A stretch of DNA of 64,000 nt from Himantopus leucocephalus (taxonomy: Eukaryota > Chordata > Aves > Charadriiformes > Recurvirostridae), in NCBI GenBank assembly GCA_003993805.1, contig RSEF01000002.1, forward strand, positions 74,938,411-75,002,410. Reading direction: 5' to 3'. The notes beneath the pieces are model-generated. The model did no database searches. It was not told the origin of the DNA and saw nothing but the letters and a program-made list of their open reading frames with translations. Position 1 is the first letter of the stretch. Each line of letters starts with the position of its first letter. The position numbers and the translations under genes are program-made. This document shows, piece after piece, positions 10,506-21,125 of this stretch.

Positions 10506-13500
10506 GGCGGCAAATCCAAAAGCGATAGCACTGCTGCTGCCGTTCATCTTGCGAAACACGGTCGGGGAAGAGGGTGGTGTCTCTGGCTCCCAGCTGCCCA
10601 CGCTGTGCTGTGGCTGCTTCCCTGTGCCCTTCACCGCCCCCACTGCAGATGCATCCTCCCCTGAGAGATGGGGCCATGGGGCAAGCTCCAGTGACCCGCC
10701 AGAGGCCAGGGGGTGGAGAAAGATGCCGTGGGCTCCCCTGTGCAAGGGTTTGGCCCCCTGAGGTCTAGGAGAGTCCTAAAGTTGCTGTGTCAGGTTTGGG
10801 CATCTGCTTTTTGCCCACATGGGCCCCCGAGGGCTTCAGGGGGGCCATGGGTTTGGTGCAATGTCATGTTTTTGAGTCTGCTAAGCTGGTGTCACCCTTT
10901 CTTTTCCACCTTGCAAAAGACTAATGCAGGGAAGCTGCCAGACTGCCAAAGGTAGCAAAGCAACCTTTTCTTACAGAGGAGAACACCCGTTATCCTAGCT
11001 GGGCTTGGATTACAAGAGTATTGTTTTGCACTTTCTCCTATATGTTTCTTTCTTTCCTCCTTGTGTGCTTGCAGTAATGGCCGTAGCCAGACATATGCTC
11101 ACAGCCTGGAATGAAGTCGACTGCAATTACATCCTAAGGGAGTCACTCGACGGGGGTTTTGTGAAGGCAGGACGCAGGCTTTGGTGGAGCCTGTCGCTGC
11201 TGCACATGTGCTGTTAGACCTCCAAGTGCACTCACCCTGCCTTCAGCTTTGTGGGAACGAGGAGCAGAAGGCTCAGAAATACAGCCAGTCTGCTGCACAT
11301 CTGGAGGCAGTAACGTGAGGCAAAGTATATACCTCCAGTACTTGAACAAGGTGTTTTCTTGCATTAGTGATTTCAGCGCATCGGCACCGAAGTGCTGCCT
11401 TTTAAACGCACTTGCGCCGTGTCCCCCATGCTCTGTGCTGGTCCCAACCTTCTCCAAGCGTAAAGGTGCTTGGAGCTGGGTTGCAGGGTCAGGCCTTTCT
11501 CTGCGGTGCTTTCGCCTTAGTTCCTTTATCTCCCAAAGCAGCAAGAAGCACATGCTGCGGCAACGTAATCATTTAATCCAGGCTGGTGAAACCTGTTCTC
11601 CAGATGAACAACTGACAGATCATTTGCTCCGTAGCTCTGCATATGAATGCAATGTTTGTTGGGGCGGCTGGATGTCGGTGCCAGCTTTCCACTCCTGCTT
11701 CCAGCAAAGCCAAACAGCAGCCTGACCGTGAATCTGCTTCCAGTTCCTTCCTCCGCTCCCTGCAACACGCTCGCTGCAGCCGCCTTAGTCCTGGGGCTCT
11801 CCCTCCTCGGCCGCTCGCTGCTGTTGGGGATGCGGTAGGTGTGCAGATACCTGCCAGGCGAAAGCAGTCCTTGGAGGAGGGCGGCAGGCCGGTGGAGCTC
11901 GGGATGGGAACATGTTTGCCTGGGGAGGCAGGTGATACCTGAAAGGGTGCAGCCAAAACTAACAAAGGTGTGTTCACAGATAGATAGGGTTTGATCTTTA
12001 GCCCCTGATACAAACCTTACTTTGGCTGGGGAGGCGGCTCTGCCAAGCCCGTTCGTAAGGGCGTAACAGCCTGGCAGGCAGCTGGGGATGGATGTGCCAG
12101 CCGTGGGTTGGAGGGGGGACATTTGCAGTGGTCCCCCTTGCAACTGCTGTGTGTTAGCAGGGGCAGGAGAGAGGTGCATCCCCTGTTTCAGGCCTTGGAA
12201 AGTCCTTGCATCTGAGTGCCAGATGCGAGGGGCCAGTACATGTGTCCAGAGCCCGTGGATCCTTGTGCATCATGCAAATGCATGTGCTCACGTAGGTTTT
12301 CTGAGTGGCCAGCACTGAAAATCTGTCTTCTCCCCGGTGCCGGAGTTACTCCCAGTGGGCAGCCTGTCCTGCTCTGCTGCGGGAGGCTGCTAGCCCTTGT
12401 CTGCAGCTTCTCTGGTTTCAGCTTCCATCTCTCTTCCAGATTTTGTAATGCGAGCAGCCCGGGCTGCTAAGTAACAGCTGACAATCTCATGGTCCAGCCG
12501 ATGGCATGGCGGCTGCGCACTACCCGGGAGAGGACTCTGGTGTGCTCCTGGTGGCAGCCACTGCTCCAGCAAACAGCATTAGAAACTTTCCAGGTGAATA
12601 TGCAATGATTTTGCTGCCATCTTCTTTCTTTTTGGCTTAAGGAACAAGCCCAAACATTGGGCTGAGGCTCTTCCATGGCCGGTTTAAGCCCCTTGAATTG
12701 CTTGATCTGCTTGTGTTGCCTCTGAGGATGCAGGGCAGAAAATGGAGGGCAGAAAGAAGCTGCTTGCATTCAGATTGCAATCCAGATTTCTTGAAAACAC
12801 CTTTTTCAAGAAAGGCACATGTTAAACATTTTCAGGGCCAGCACTGTGTGGCTGGCTCAGCCTCCAGAAACACTTTCCAAAGCTTGTTGTCCGGAATAGT
12901 GTGCTCTAAAATGAGTTGCATCCCCCTGCACTAGCTGGCCCAGCCTCCTACCCTGGCCGTACAACAGGGTTTTTCTTTCAGTTCAGATGACGGTGGTCTT
13001 ATGCAGATGGCTGCAGAAGGTCCCCTTGCAAGACCAGCTCTCCTTCCAAGCTTGGTTAACTTGGCATCGTCTAAACTGAGTGAGGCAAGGAGCTTTGAGG
13101 CCTCTTGCTCCAATTTTATGGTAGCCCTGTTTGCCCTCTGTTTTGGTCTGTCTCCCATCAATAGCTCTAGATGGTGTAGATGGTTTTTAATGGACACATT
13201 TGATTGCTCACAGATGATGTCAGATTAACAAGCTTGGACATGTGAAGTAACCTGGTCACCTACCAACTGGTAGTGGCTGGGAGAACAAGCACCCCCCATG
13301 GCTTTGCCAGTGCGGCTGTCCTGGAGCAATCATCTCTGTAGATGAAACCAGTGTTCAGTTCAGGGTTTGACCCATCAGCTGGGACTCTAAAATCTGTTCC
13401 AGCTGCCATCATACTTTTTTACTGTTTTCAGCTGAAGTGTAGTAAAGCCATTGGAAACCCAAATTGATTGATTTGAATGGACTTAGGATCCATATTGTTT

Positions 13501-14062
13501 TATGATCCTAAGATCCATATTAGGATCTGTGTTTGTTACACATTACAGAGTTCAGCTTCTTTTTCTTTCTTGCTCCCTCTTACGCACCTCTGGTGCCTGG
13601 CTCCGTGCTAGACGAAAGCCCGTGGGGCGTTCAGGGAGTGCAGGTCTGGGCCATGTATCACCCTGTCGCCAGGACCGAGCTGGGAGAGGTCAGTACATGT
13701 GCACAGCTCAGAGCAACGCGTGCTCAGGGGGGATGGGGAGTTTAAAAGGATCACTGGTATTTTATCTGCAGTTTAGCATGGCTCAGGTTTGTCAGCAAGA
13801 CACCACAGTCCTGGAATTTCAAGCCTGAGGTGGAGCTAGGAAGGAAATCCTAGAGCTCCTGGGTCCCTGTCTAGGGCTTTGGACACAGCTTCAGTCAAAG
13901 ACTCCCCCTTCCTAAAAGCAGAGAGGTGTTGCAGAGTGATGTTTGCACTTGTTATGTGGAGTCCACCCGAACCTATTCACCCCCCTGCCTCTGCAACGTT
14001 TTTTTTGGGGCAAGCATTAACTAATAAGGAAGTGAGTAAATCTCGCTTGAAGTTTTTTTTTT
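10506..14062. other. No gene recognised; unique DNA
   Basis: GC-rich patches occur near 11750-11900. A strong 3' splice-site-like sequence ends at 11074 (see findings). A cluster of short inverted and direct repeats built from GGATC/GATCC blocks lies at 13483-13528. A 217-codon frame on the minus strand (11526-12179) has no recognisable domain and is treated as chance. Confidence 0.55.
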
Positions 14063-14162
14063 NNNNNNNNNNNNNNNNNNNNNNNNNNNNNNNNNNNNNN
14101 NNNNNNNNNNNNNNNNNNNNNNNNNNNNNNNNNNNNNNNNNNNNNNNNNNNNNNNNNNNNNN
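14063..14162. other. Assembly gap of 100 N
   Basis: Exactly 100 Ns, preceded by a T run and followed within about 15 bases by another T run. A length of 100 is a common placeholder, so the real size of the missing piece is unknown. Confidence 0.97.
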
Positions 14163-14341
14163 AAATCTGCATTGAATTTTTTTTTTCAATGTTAGACCCT
14201 GCCTGCAAAGATGACGTTTTTCCTGGCCTCGCTTTTCAGTATTGCTGCTATTCTTTCCATCCTCTATCTTCATTGCTTCCACTGTGGGTACAGATATATG
14301 AGTTTTCAATACCTGCAGGTTTCCATCCTGTTTGTTAGCAG

Positions 14342-14384
14342 CGCTCTGCACGAAAGGGACCAAGAGAAGTTGGAGATGCCACAG
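14342..14384 (+). other. Candidate small exon (low confidence)
   Basis: A good 3' splice site (TTCCATCCTGTTTGTTAGCAG, AG at 14340-14341) is followed after 43 bases by a consensus 5' splice site (CACAG then GTAAGC at 14385). One open frame reads ALHERDQEKLEMPQ, which is hydrophilic and protein-like but not recognised. The 100-base gap just upstream may hide sequence. Pairs of good splice sites this close do arise by chance, and no neighbouring exon is identified. Confidence 0.2.
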
Positions 14385-16723
14385 GTAAGCATCCGAGAAG
14401 TAATCCTCGCTCCCTCAATGAGGCAGTGTGTTTTGCATGGTTAGGGCGGCGGAAACAGGACTCATGAGTGACAGAGCAAAAAATCAGTGATTACTATTTG
14501 GCAGGAGATACTCAAACTTTGTCAAGCTAGGCAAGTGTCTCCATTGTGGTCTCTGACTCACAATTCAAATATGCTGGGAACATTTGAGGGGGCTGGGTCA
14601 GTTCTTCAAGCAGTGGGAAAAACAAGGCTCTAATACATCACGGCGTAGCTTTGGGTCTCTGCTCTACTGTTCTGCTTTTCTTTGAGGAAACTGGTGTGGC
14701 TGGCAGTGGCGAGAGGGAGGTGTTGTGAAACCACACACACACGCACATACACACATGTGATTTTGATCCCTCCTAAGAGCGTTTCAGGCTCATTTGACTG
14801 CGGTGGCTGAGCTGAACCACTTCTGACTTGCCCTCCCTAAGGTGAACAGAGGATGAGGCTGTGCACTGCGGCTGGTGACAGCTCGGTCTCCACCTGGGCT
14901 GCAGCAGCCTGGCTGAGGTATGCAATGCAGAGGACCTCAATGGAGGGGCTCACCGGCCCTTTCTGGCCACTCTGTACCACTCTGTGGACACACGACTGTC
15001 ACAAACGGGCCGGTTAAACCAGGTTTGCAGCTCTGGTGTGTCATTATGGTGGCAAAAAGCAACTGGGCTGTTTTGGTGAATGAAGCTGTGAGGGTAGGAA
15101 GGGTTGCCGGCAGCTCAGTTCTCCCCGTTCCTTGCACTGCTGCAGATAAAGCCATGCAGCTGCCCAGGGGGGGATGCACTTACGCCCTCACCGAAGGTGC
15201 TTTCTGCTGATACGGCACGTTCCTGCGCACAGAGGGGAAGGCAGATATGGCCAGACATCCTCTCCTAGATCCTGTTGCGTGGGTGAGAGCGGCTGCTGGT
15301 GGTGGGGTTGCTCCTCCGTGCTCCTCCAGCTGGAGGCAACCACCCGCTCGGGGATATTTCCCGGCAAATACGATTGCAAAGCGGGCAGATGCTTTCAGCC
15401 CGTGGCTTTGCACCTTCTGCTCCCGGGAGGGGCCGGAGGGAGAACTGGGAAACGGTGCTGGAGGAGCATGGCCAAAACCGAGCAAGACCAGGCGAGGAGC
15501 GGCCATATGGCAGACGAGCTGTTGGCTCCGTAATTAAGCCAACTGCTCGGGATGCAAGAGGCTCGGCTGTGCTCGGTTCAGAGCCTGGCTTCCTGTGTGT
15601 TCCTCCCCGCTATGATTTTGACCAGAAATTCCATTTTTGACCTGAAAAATCTTCCAGATGAAAATTTAATTACAAAAGTGATGTATTCCCACAAGAAACT
15701 TCAGTGTCAGCAAATAAGCATTTTTTTGATGAAAAACTGTTTTATTCACACACACACTAAACTGGCTCCCATTGATCTCATGCTAGAGCATTACCCTGGT
15801 AAAATCTCCAGTGTTTTGTTTAATAAAAAATTATTATGATTTGCAATTAGCATCCATTAGGCATACAAGTCACAAAGAATTGATACCGACACTGCGGTCC
15901 TCCTGTACTGGATTCAGTTTGTTGGTGAGTTATTAAATCATGACCTATGCTATGCCTGTGATTTATAAAAGGTTACTGGCGGTGGAGAGGTGGGATGAAT
16001 GAGACGTGGGCGTGTTAACCCAGAGAACAAGGTTTTCCTTCCTTTTGTGCAACAGATCGCCTGCTTTCTGCACAGCAAAGGTGCAAGCGTTTTCCTCCAG
16101 CCGATGTGATTTGTAACATGGACTTTGTAAATATTTTCCATATGCAAAGGTCTTTGCTCGCAGTTGTTATTGGTTCCATATTTACTTGGGATCTTCGCAT
16201 GCAGAGGATGGCTTCTGGCTTGTGAAGAGGAACTTCTCTGAGGCTGGACCATTTCCCCTCGCAAAACGAGTCTCTTCAGGATTGTGTGTAACGCGCAGAA
16301 AGCCTGCTAGGGGCAAGGGGCTTTTCCGCGTAACAGAAAACTTTGCAAGCTCATTAATAAAGGCCAAATAAAATAAAGCGTAGAAAGTCAACATGTTTGA
16401 AAAGATATGCCGTTCTGGGAAAGAAGCGGAGATGGGGTGTGTATTTATGTGAACAAAAGAAGTCTAAACTGTATACTATAATATATCTTTTAGCTCATTA
16501 ATGCGTCTGATGCTGACTAATTCCAGGGGTGTTCCTGCTGCCCGGCAGCAAAAGTGCAAATAAGTGGACAGCTGTGATTTAGTGCCAAATATTTAAACGC
16601 ATCGTGACAATTCAGGCCACCCACACTCTTAAGTAAATACAACTTCTGAGAGTCATTTCAGACTGGACTGAAGTGCAGAGCAGCCACTTTCACGTGCATC
16701 TAGGCCAAATGGTCTTCAAGTAT
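14385..16723. other. No gene recognised; unique DNA with AT-rich islands
   Basis: This holds the CA microsatellite listed separately, a mildly CpG-rich stretch near 15250-15540, and two AT-rich islands (about 15640-15860 and 16440-16640). The islands contain TAATTA/TTAATTA-like words and no repeat that I recognise. The open frames are short and unremarkable. Confidence 0.55.
14732..14756. repeat. Imperfect CA microsatellite
   Basis: A run of CA units interrupted by CG and TA. It is a simple repeat with no attached feature. Confidence 0.9.
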
Positions 16724-16814
16724 TTGGGGCCAAACTGCCCTCTGTTACACCCTGGGAGCCCCCATTCACTCCACAGAGTTTGAACTACGTAGCTGAGGGC
16801 CGAGCTGGCTCTTG
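16724..16814. repeat. Ancient palindromic amniote-type repeat
   Basis: The segment starts GGGGCCAAACTGCCCTCTG and ends with a GTAGCTGAGGGCCGAGCTGGCTC-like arm. The two ends are diverged reverse complements, about 16 of 22 positions by eye. This layout (GGCCAAATTCTGCYCTC...GAGRGCAGAATTTGGCC) resembles a widespread old amniote repeat that I remember, but I cannot name the family with confidence. Confidence 0.5.
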
Positions 16815-18937
16815 ATGCTAATCTGACTTTTTCTAGCTCAGTGAGTACAATTTTGCATGTAAATGTGAATGTGGAACAGATCTGGACTCGATTAGCTCCT
16901 GAGTCCTTGACAAAAAGCCATAATTGTTTATCCAGATGATTTTTCTTTGTCTCTCTTTTATTTTCTCTACGCTTTAAAACCAAGGTTTTAATGGGCTTGT
17001 AAAATAAATACGTGCGTGTAGATTACAGTGGTATAAAAGGTGTGAGGAAAGCCCTTCCCTTCTCCTCAGCAGGAAGAAATGCTCGCTTGCTGCACGCTTA
17101 AGTTGCAGCCTCCAGAGCCTTGGGCAGGGGTGGCTGTGGATCCCACGGTGGAAGGGAGGGTATTTCCAAGACAACAGTTAGCCTGGGGCTGCCATTACAG
17201 ATGTGAAGGACCTGCGATATATATCTTTGTTTTCCTGGTAGGCAGGCAGTGAAATCTGTGCTAGTGGCAATATCTGGGGCACAGGGTTGTTGGGGGAGGG
17301 GCAAAGCAAGGGAATATGAAAAAATATTATATTTATCAGGGTAATCTAGTCTAGGAGCACAAGTACTAAAACATGTTAATCACAGTCATATGGTTATGTG
17401 TCACTGCAGGGCAGAATTAAGGCTATTTGTATGCCTTGGTTGCACATTGCCACACTTCAACAAGTTTGAGTTTATTTTAAGCATAACTTTAACTCTGAAT
17501 TCCCTGGGTTTGTAATGCCTGATCTGGAAATAAGTGCAACCTCTTTATATTGTACTTTACTCTTAAATTAGGCTTTCTACTTTAGCTCCGTTTCTGTTGG
17601 CTCGGCAATAGCATGGGCTGTCATTTCCTGCCCTGCCGGGTTTGCTGTTTAAATGGAGAAGGCGGTGTATCCGAATAAAAGAATACAGCAGTAAAAGCCA
17701 GGGTGGGAGATGGACGGCACGTGCAAGGAGGACTTCCAGGGCTGCTGTGTGCACAGCCTGGTTATTGCTTTAACTGCCCATGCCTCGCTGTCTCCTGCGC
17801 GATGGATACCCTTGGCGCACAGATGCTTTCGTTGGGGGCAGAAGGGAACCTACAGGGGATCGGAAGCTGAAATTCACTTTCATGCTGTGGAAGCCACATC
17901 GTGACGCCCGCTCCCAGTAAGGCCACTGGATTCGGTGGGATGATGCTCAGCTTACATAAAGGTACCTGTGAGCTCAGCAGCTCTGGGGCTACGTGCTGTA
18001 GCTCTCCGTGTGCCACGACGGAGAGGTTCCACCTGGCCTGGCTGGGCAGAGTTGGCCAAGCAGCATGCCCAGGGATTGGGGCACAGGGACAGTCCCCTGC
18101 AAGGGAAATTACTCTGTTTGCCTCCCAGCAGGGGAAATTGCCTCCTGCTTCTTGTGATGAGGAGGGCTGGTGACGAAGTGAGCTCTGGGGATGGAGTCAG
18201 AACCCCGCCTGTTTTTAATATGGGTTTCTTCGGACAAGGTTCCTTCTTGATAGGAGGGAAGCGGCATCATCCCTGGAGCTTCTCTGCTTCTGCCTTGGCT
18301 TCTGCCTGCAGCCATCGCCTTCAGCCCCCAGTCCCGAGCCCTGTCCTGCTGGGCTTCTTGCTGCACATCCAGAGACATGGTGCATATGTTCCCTCTCTCT
18401 CCCTTGCTCTTCCGTGCATGCTCCCTTCCTCTCTCCCTCATTTCCTTCCCCACGCACACATGCCCTACCCCCTAACTAAAGCAAACTTGCCCTTTTTTTT
18501 GGCAGCTGGCCTTCCCAGGGGCCCAGACTAACAGAAGCCTGAGCCCTGACTCTGCCTGTACCTTGGCCAAAGCGGAGCAGCTCCTTGCTGACAGATAACG
18601 TTGCCTTAAAGGAGAAGGGTTTTTTTTTTATTTCCCCATCTATTTCCCCATTGCGCTCACCCATTTATTTCCCAGCTCCTGTGGGGAGGGGGATGCTCGT
18701 GACGGGGACTTGCCACCACCCAGTCACCTACTGGGAGTTCCCCTCTTCCCCGCAGGCTCGTTCCTGGCTGTGGAGTTCCTCTCTGAGCCAAGCCTCCCAT
18801 AATTAATGCAAGCCTCGCTGTTGACTTTCAGCGAGCTTTGGATAAGGCCTTTCCAGGACTTGCAGCTTTCCTCCAGCTCGGTCCTCGCACGCCAAGTGAT
18901 GAGGCTTCCAGAGCTTCTCCCATGGGATGGCTCCAGT
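16815..18937. other. No gene recognised; AT-rich then GC-rich unique DNA
   Basis: A TATA-box-like word (GGTATAAAAGG) lies near 17030, but nothing around it identifies a transcript start. 17330-17580 is an AT-rich island without a recognised repeat. From about 17700 the sequence becomes GC-rich, with a pyrimidine-rich tract near 18380-18440. Confidence 0.55.
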
Positions 18938-19024
18938 GCATGCATCTCACTGTCAGGAAGCTTTTCCTGCCATTCGGCCTAAATGTTCCCCTTTTCAAAT
19001 GTCATCCCGGCACTCCTACTTAGC
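18938..19024 (-). mobile_element. Old CR1-type LINE fragment (reverse orientation)
   Basis: The order CATCTCACTGTCAGGAAGCTTTTCC, then a CCTAAATGTTCCCC block and a CATCCCGGCACTCCTACTTAG end, corresponds to the reversed CR1 region around 'aggaagtttttcc...cagcctaaat.t.cccc...cccattactcct', as I remember it. It is short and diverged, and I found no continuation on either side. Confidence 0.55.
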
Positions 19025-19204
19025 ATGCTCTTTCCGTGCTTCTCGTTCCCTCCGAGCAGGCTGATGCTTTTCCCTCTCTGCTGCCTGGGCTCTTCTGGTG
19101 CTTGCTGGCTGTCACCCGCTTTTCTTGAGCCCGCCTCAGCTTAGCCAGTCTGGGCACATTACCTTACGCCTCATTTCCCTTTATAAATCAAACCTCCCAG
19201 CCAT

Positions 19205-19253
19205 TTTTTTCTTTTTTTTTTTCCTTTTTTTTTTTTCTTCTTTTCCCTCCTCC
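19205..19253. repeat. T/C-rich low-complexity tract
   Basis: Almost pure pyrimidine, dominated by runs of T broken by C. It is low-complexity sequence. Confidence 0.9.
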
Positions 19254-20204
19254 CAGTGACACAGGAGTGATTTTTAGTGTCTGCCCCACAGTGCAGAACA
19301 TTTTTCTCTCACGTTCGGGCTGACAAGGTTTTTACTGTAAAGTGCTGACATTTCTTTGTCGCTGTGAGCAGCCAGCTCACCAGGTAACAAAGGTTGGGGA
19401 TGGTAAATGCACAACCACCTTCAAGCCAGAGGTCCTGCTCAGCCGATGCCACTCTCATGCAGACTCTCCGATGTCAAATACAGGCTGAGCTCCTGCTGTC
19501 GCCTTCCCCTCTGCGGAGGCACGATTGCTCGCCCCTGTTTGTCCTTCTTCCTGTGGATTTCAAGGATCTGAGAGTACTAACTCTCTGCCGAGTTTGGTCT
19601 GCGTGGGCAACGGCCTCAAGTTCATGGGGGACTGGGAGGGAAGAGGGGCAGGCTCTGCCCCACGCTGCGCTCATGTGAAAGGAGTGCACGTGCCTCATTT
19701 CTTTATCAAGGCGGGCTGAACGTGCTGCCTTCTGAGGAATAAAGCAGCACCAGAATGGAAAAGAGTAAGTGACAGCTCACTTTCCCTCCTCTGTCCAACT
19801 CCTTTGCTACCGCATGGACGCAGGTTTCGTCCAGGAGCAGGACCCGGGGTGAAAGTCTGAGATGCCCTGCTCGCAGCGCCACCGGTTTTGTGCTCTTGCT
19901 CTGCCGTAGCTAGAAATTGAAGATTTTGCCATGCAAAGCGGCAAACACGACGGTGGAGGTTGCCATGACAGCTCTGAGGAGAAACTGGGTCAGCCCTGCA
20001 GCCTGTGGAGGGCACCAGCCGTGGCTGCCTGGTGGGCGCCCGTAAGCCCACAGGAGCAAACATGTCCCAGCACTTGTTACTGAGCTGACTGCATTGGTTC
20101 TTTATTTCCCAGGAGGAAACAAAAGAGTTGTTAACTTGGTCACCATTTAAACTTAGTGCAGCCAAAATGGTTGGTTGTAACCCACGCCACCGCCATGGCA
20201 ACAG

Positions 20205-20225
20205 AGATATATATACATATATATT
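20205..20225. repeat. AT dinucleotide microsatellite
   Basis: GATATATATACATATATAT-like alternating AT with one C interruption. It is a simple repeat. Confidence 0.85.
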
Positions 20226-21109
20226 TGAACGTGCGGTGAGAACAACCTTTCTTGCCCATAAGTAACTCTTCAGAGGAGAAGATTTTGAGAAAGTAGAATT
20301 ACGAATGAAATACTGAGGGGACTGGAGATACCAGGCCAGAAGATTTGAATACGGGATCATTTCAAAGTTAAAAGGAAAGCCAAGGATGGATGCTGAGGCT
20401 GACAAGGTGCTTTGGCCAGTGAATTTCCTTAAATAATAGTGGTCTCCATGGGGTTAAGATCATGTTTAGAAATGTTTTGATGTCAAAATAAGTTTTTCAA
20501 AAGACAAAATTGGGTCTTCATTGATTATTGACCCCTTTGGAGAATGTGGTCACAAGTGTTTCAGGTGATCATGGCTGAGACCTGTGGAAGAGCTATTCTT
20601 TTTTCCAGCCATTTACCCTCCTCACCTTCTTTATCTTCCCTTCCAGGGTATTATAGTGATCTGTTAATTCCCCTTTGCTCCTCCTACTTGCCACTTTCTA
20701 GACAGATGGCACCAGTGTCTGGGATCTGGGTACCATCCTCGGAGAAGAAGAGGGATGGGTGAGGCACATCCACCACTGCCGGCAGTGGAAACCGAAGTCA
20801 CTGCTGTTCCTTTCCTTTGGCACCCATAATGCTGTTGTCTGGTCTCTGTGCAATGGAAGGACAGACACCGATGGCCTATGTCCTTGCGGGTTGTGTATTA
20901 TCAACAGTTTCATAACAAAAGAGTTTTAGGCTTAACTCTGGCTCTACTTTTGTGTTGATCTCACTGATGGGTAATAGTCTGACCTGTTTAACAGTGCAAC
21001 TATACAATCTGTGGTTATTACCATGTAAAAGACACTACATACTTTTGTAGAGATTTTTTGGGGAAGTTGCATGTGTGAAATACAAACGAATGCATTGACC
21101 TGCATTTTG

Positions 21110-21125
21110 TACACACACACACATA
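21110..21125. repeat. Short CA microsatellite
   Basis: About seven CA units, followed by a TATA transition. Confidence 0.85.

Noticed and set aside
11526..12179. 217-codon minus-strand frame
   Set aside because: It lies in GC-rich DNA with few stop codons, overlaps open frames on the other strand (11643-11942), and shows no known domain.
17028..17042. TATA-box-like GGTATAAAAGG
   Set aside because: A single word without an initiator, CpG patch or downstream exon; such words are common by chance.
19695..20405. Longest open frame in the window (236 codons, minus strand)
   Set aside because: It begins at TTG rather than ATG, has no recognisable domain or splice context, and one frame of this length is not surprising in 128 kb of double-stranded sequence read in six frames.
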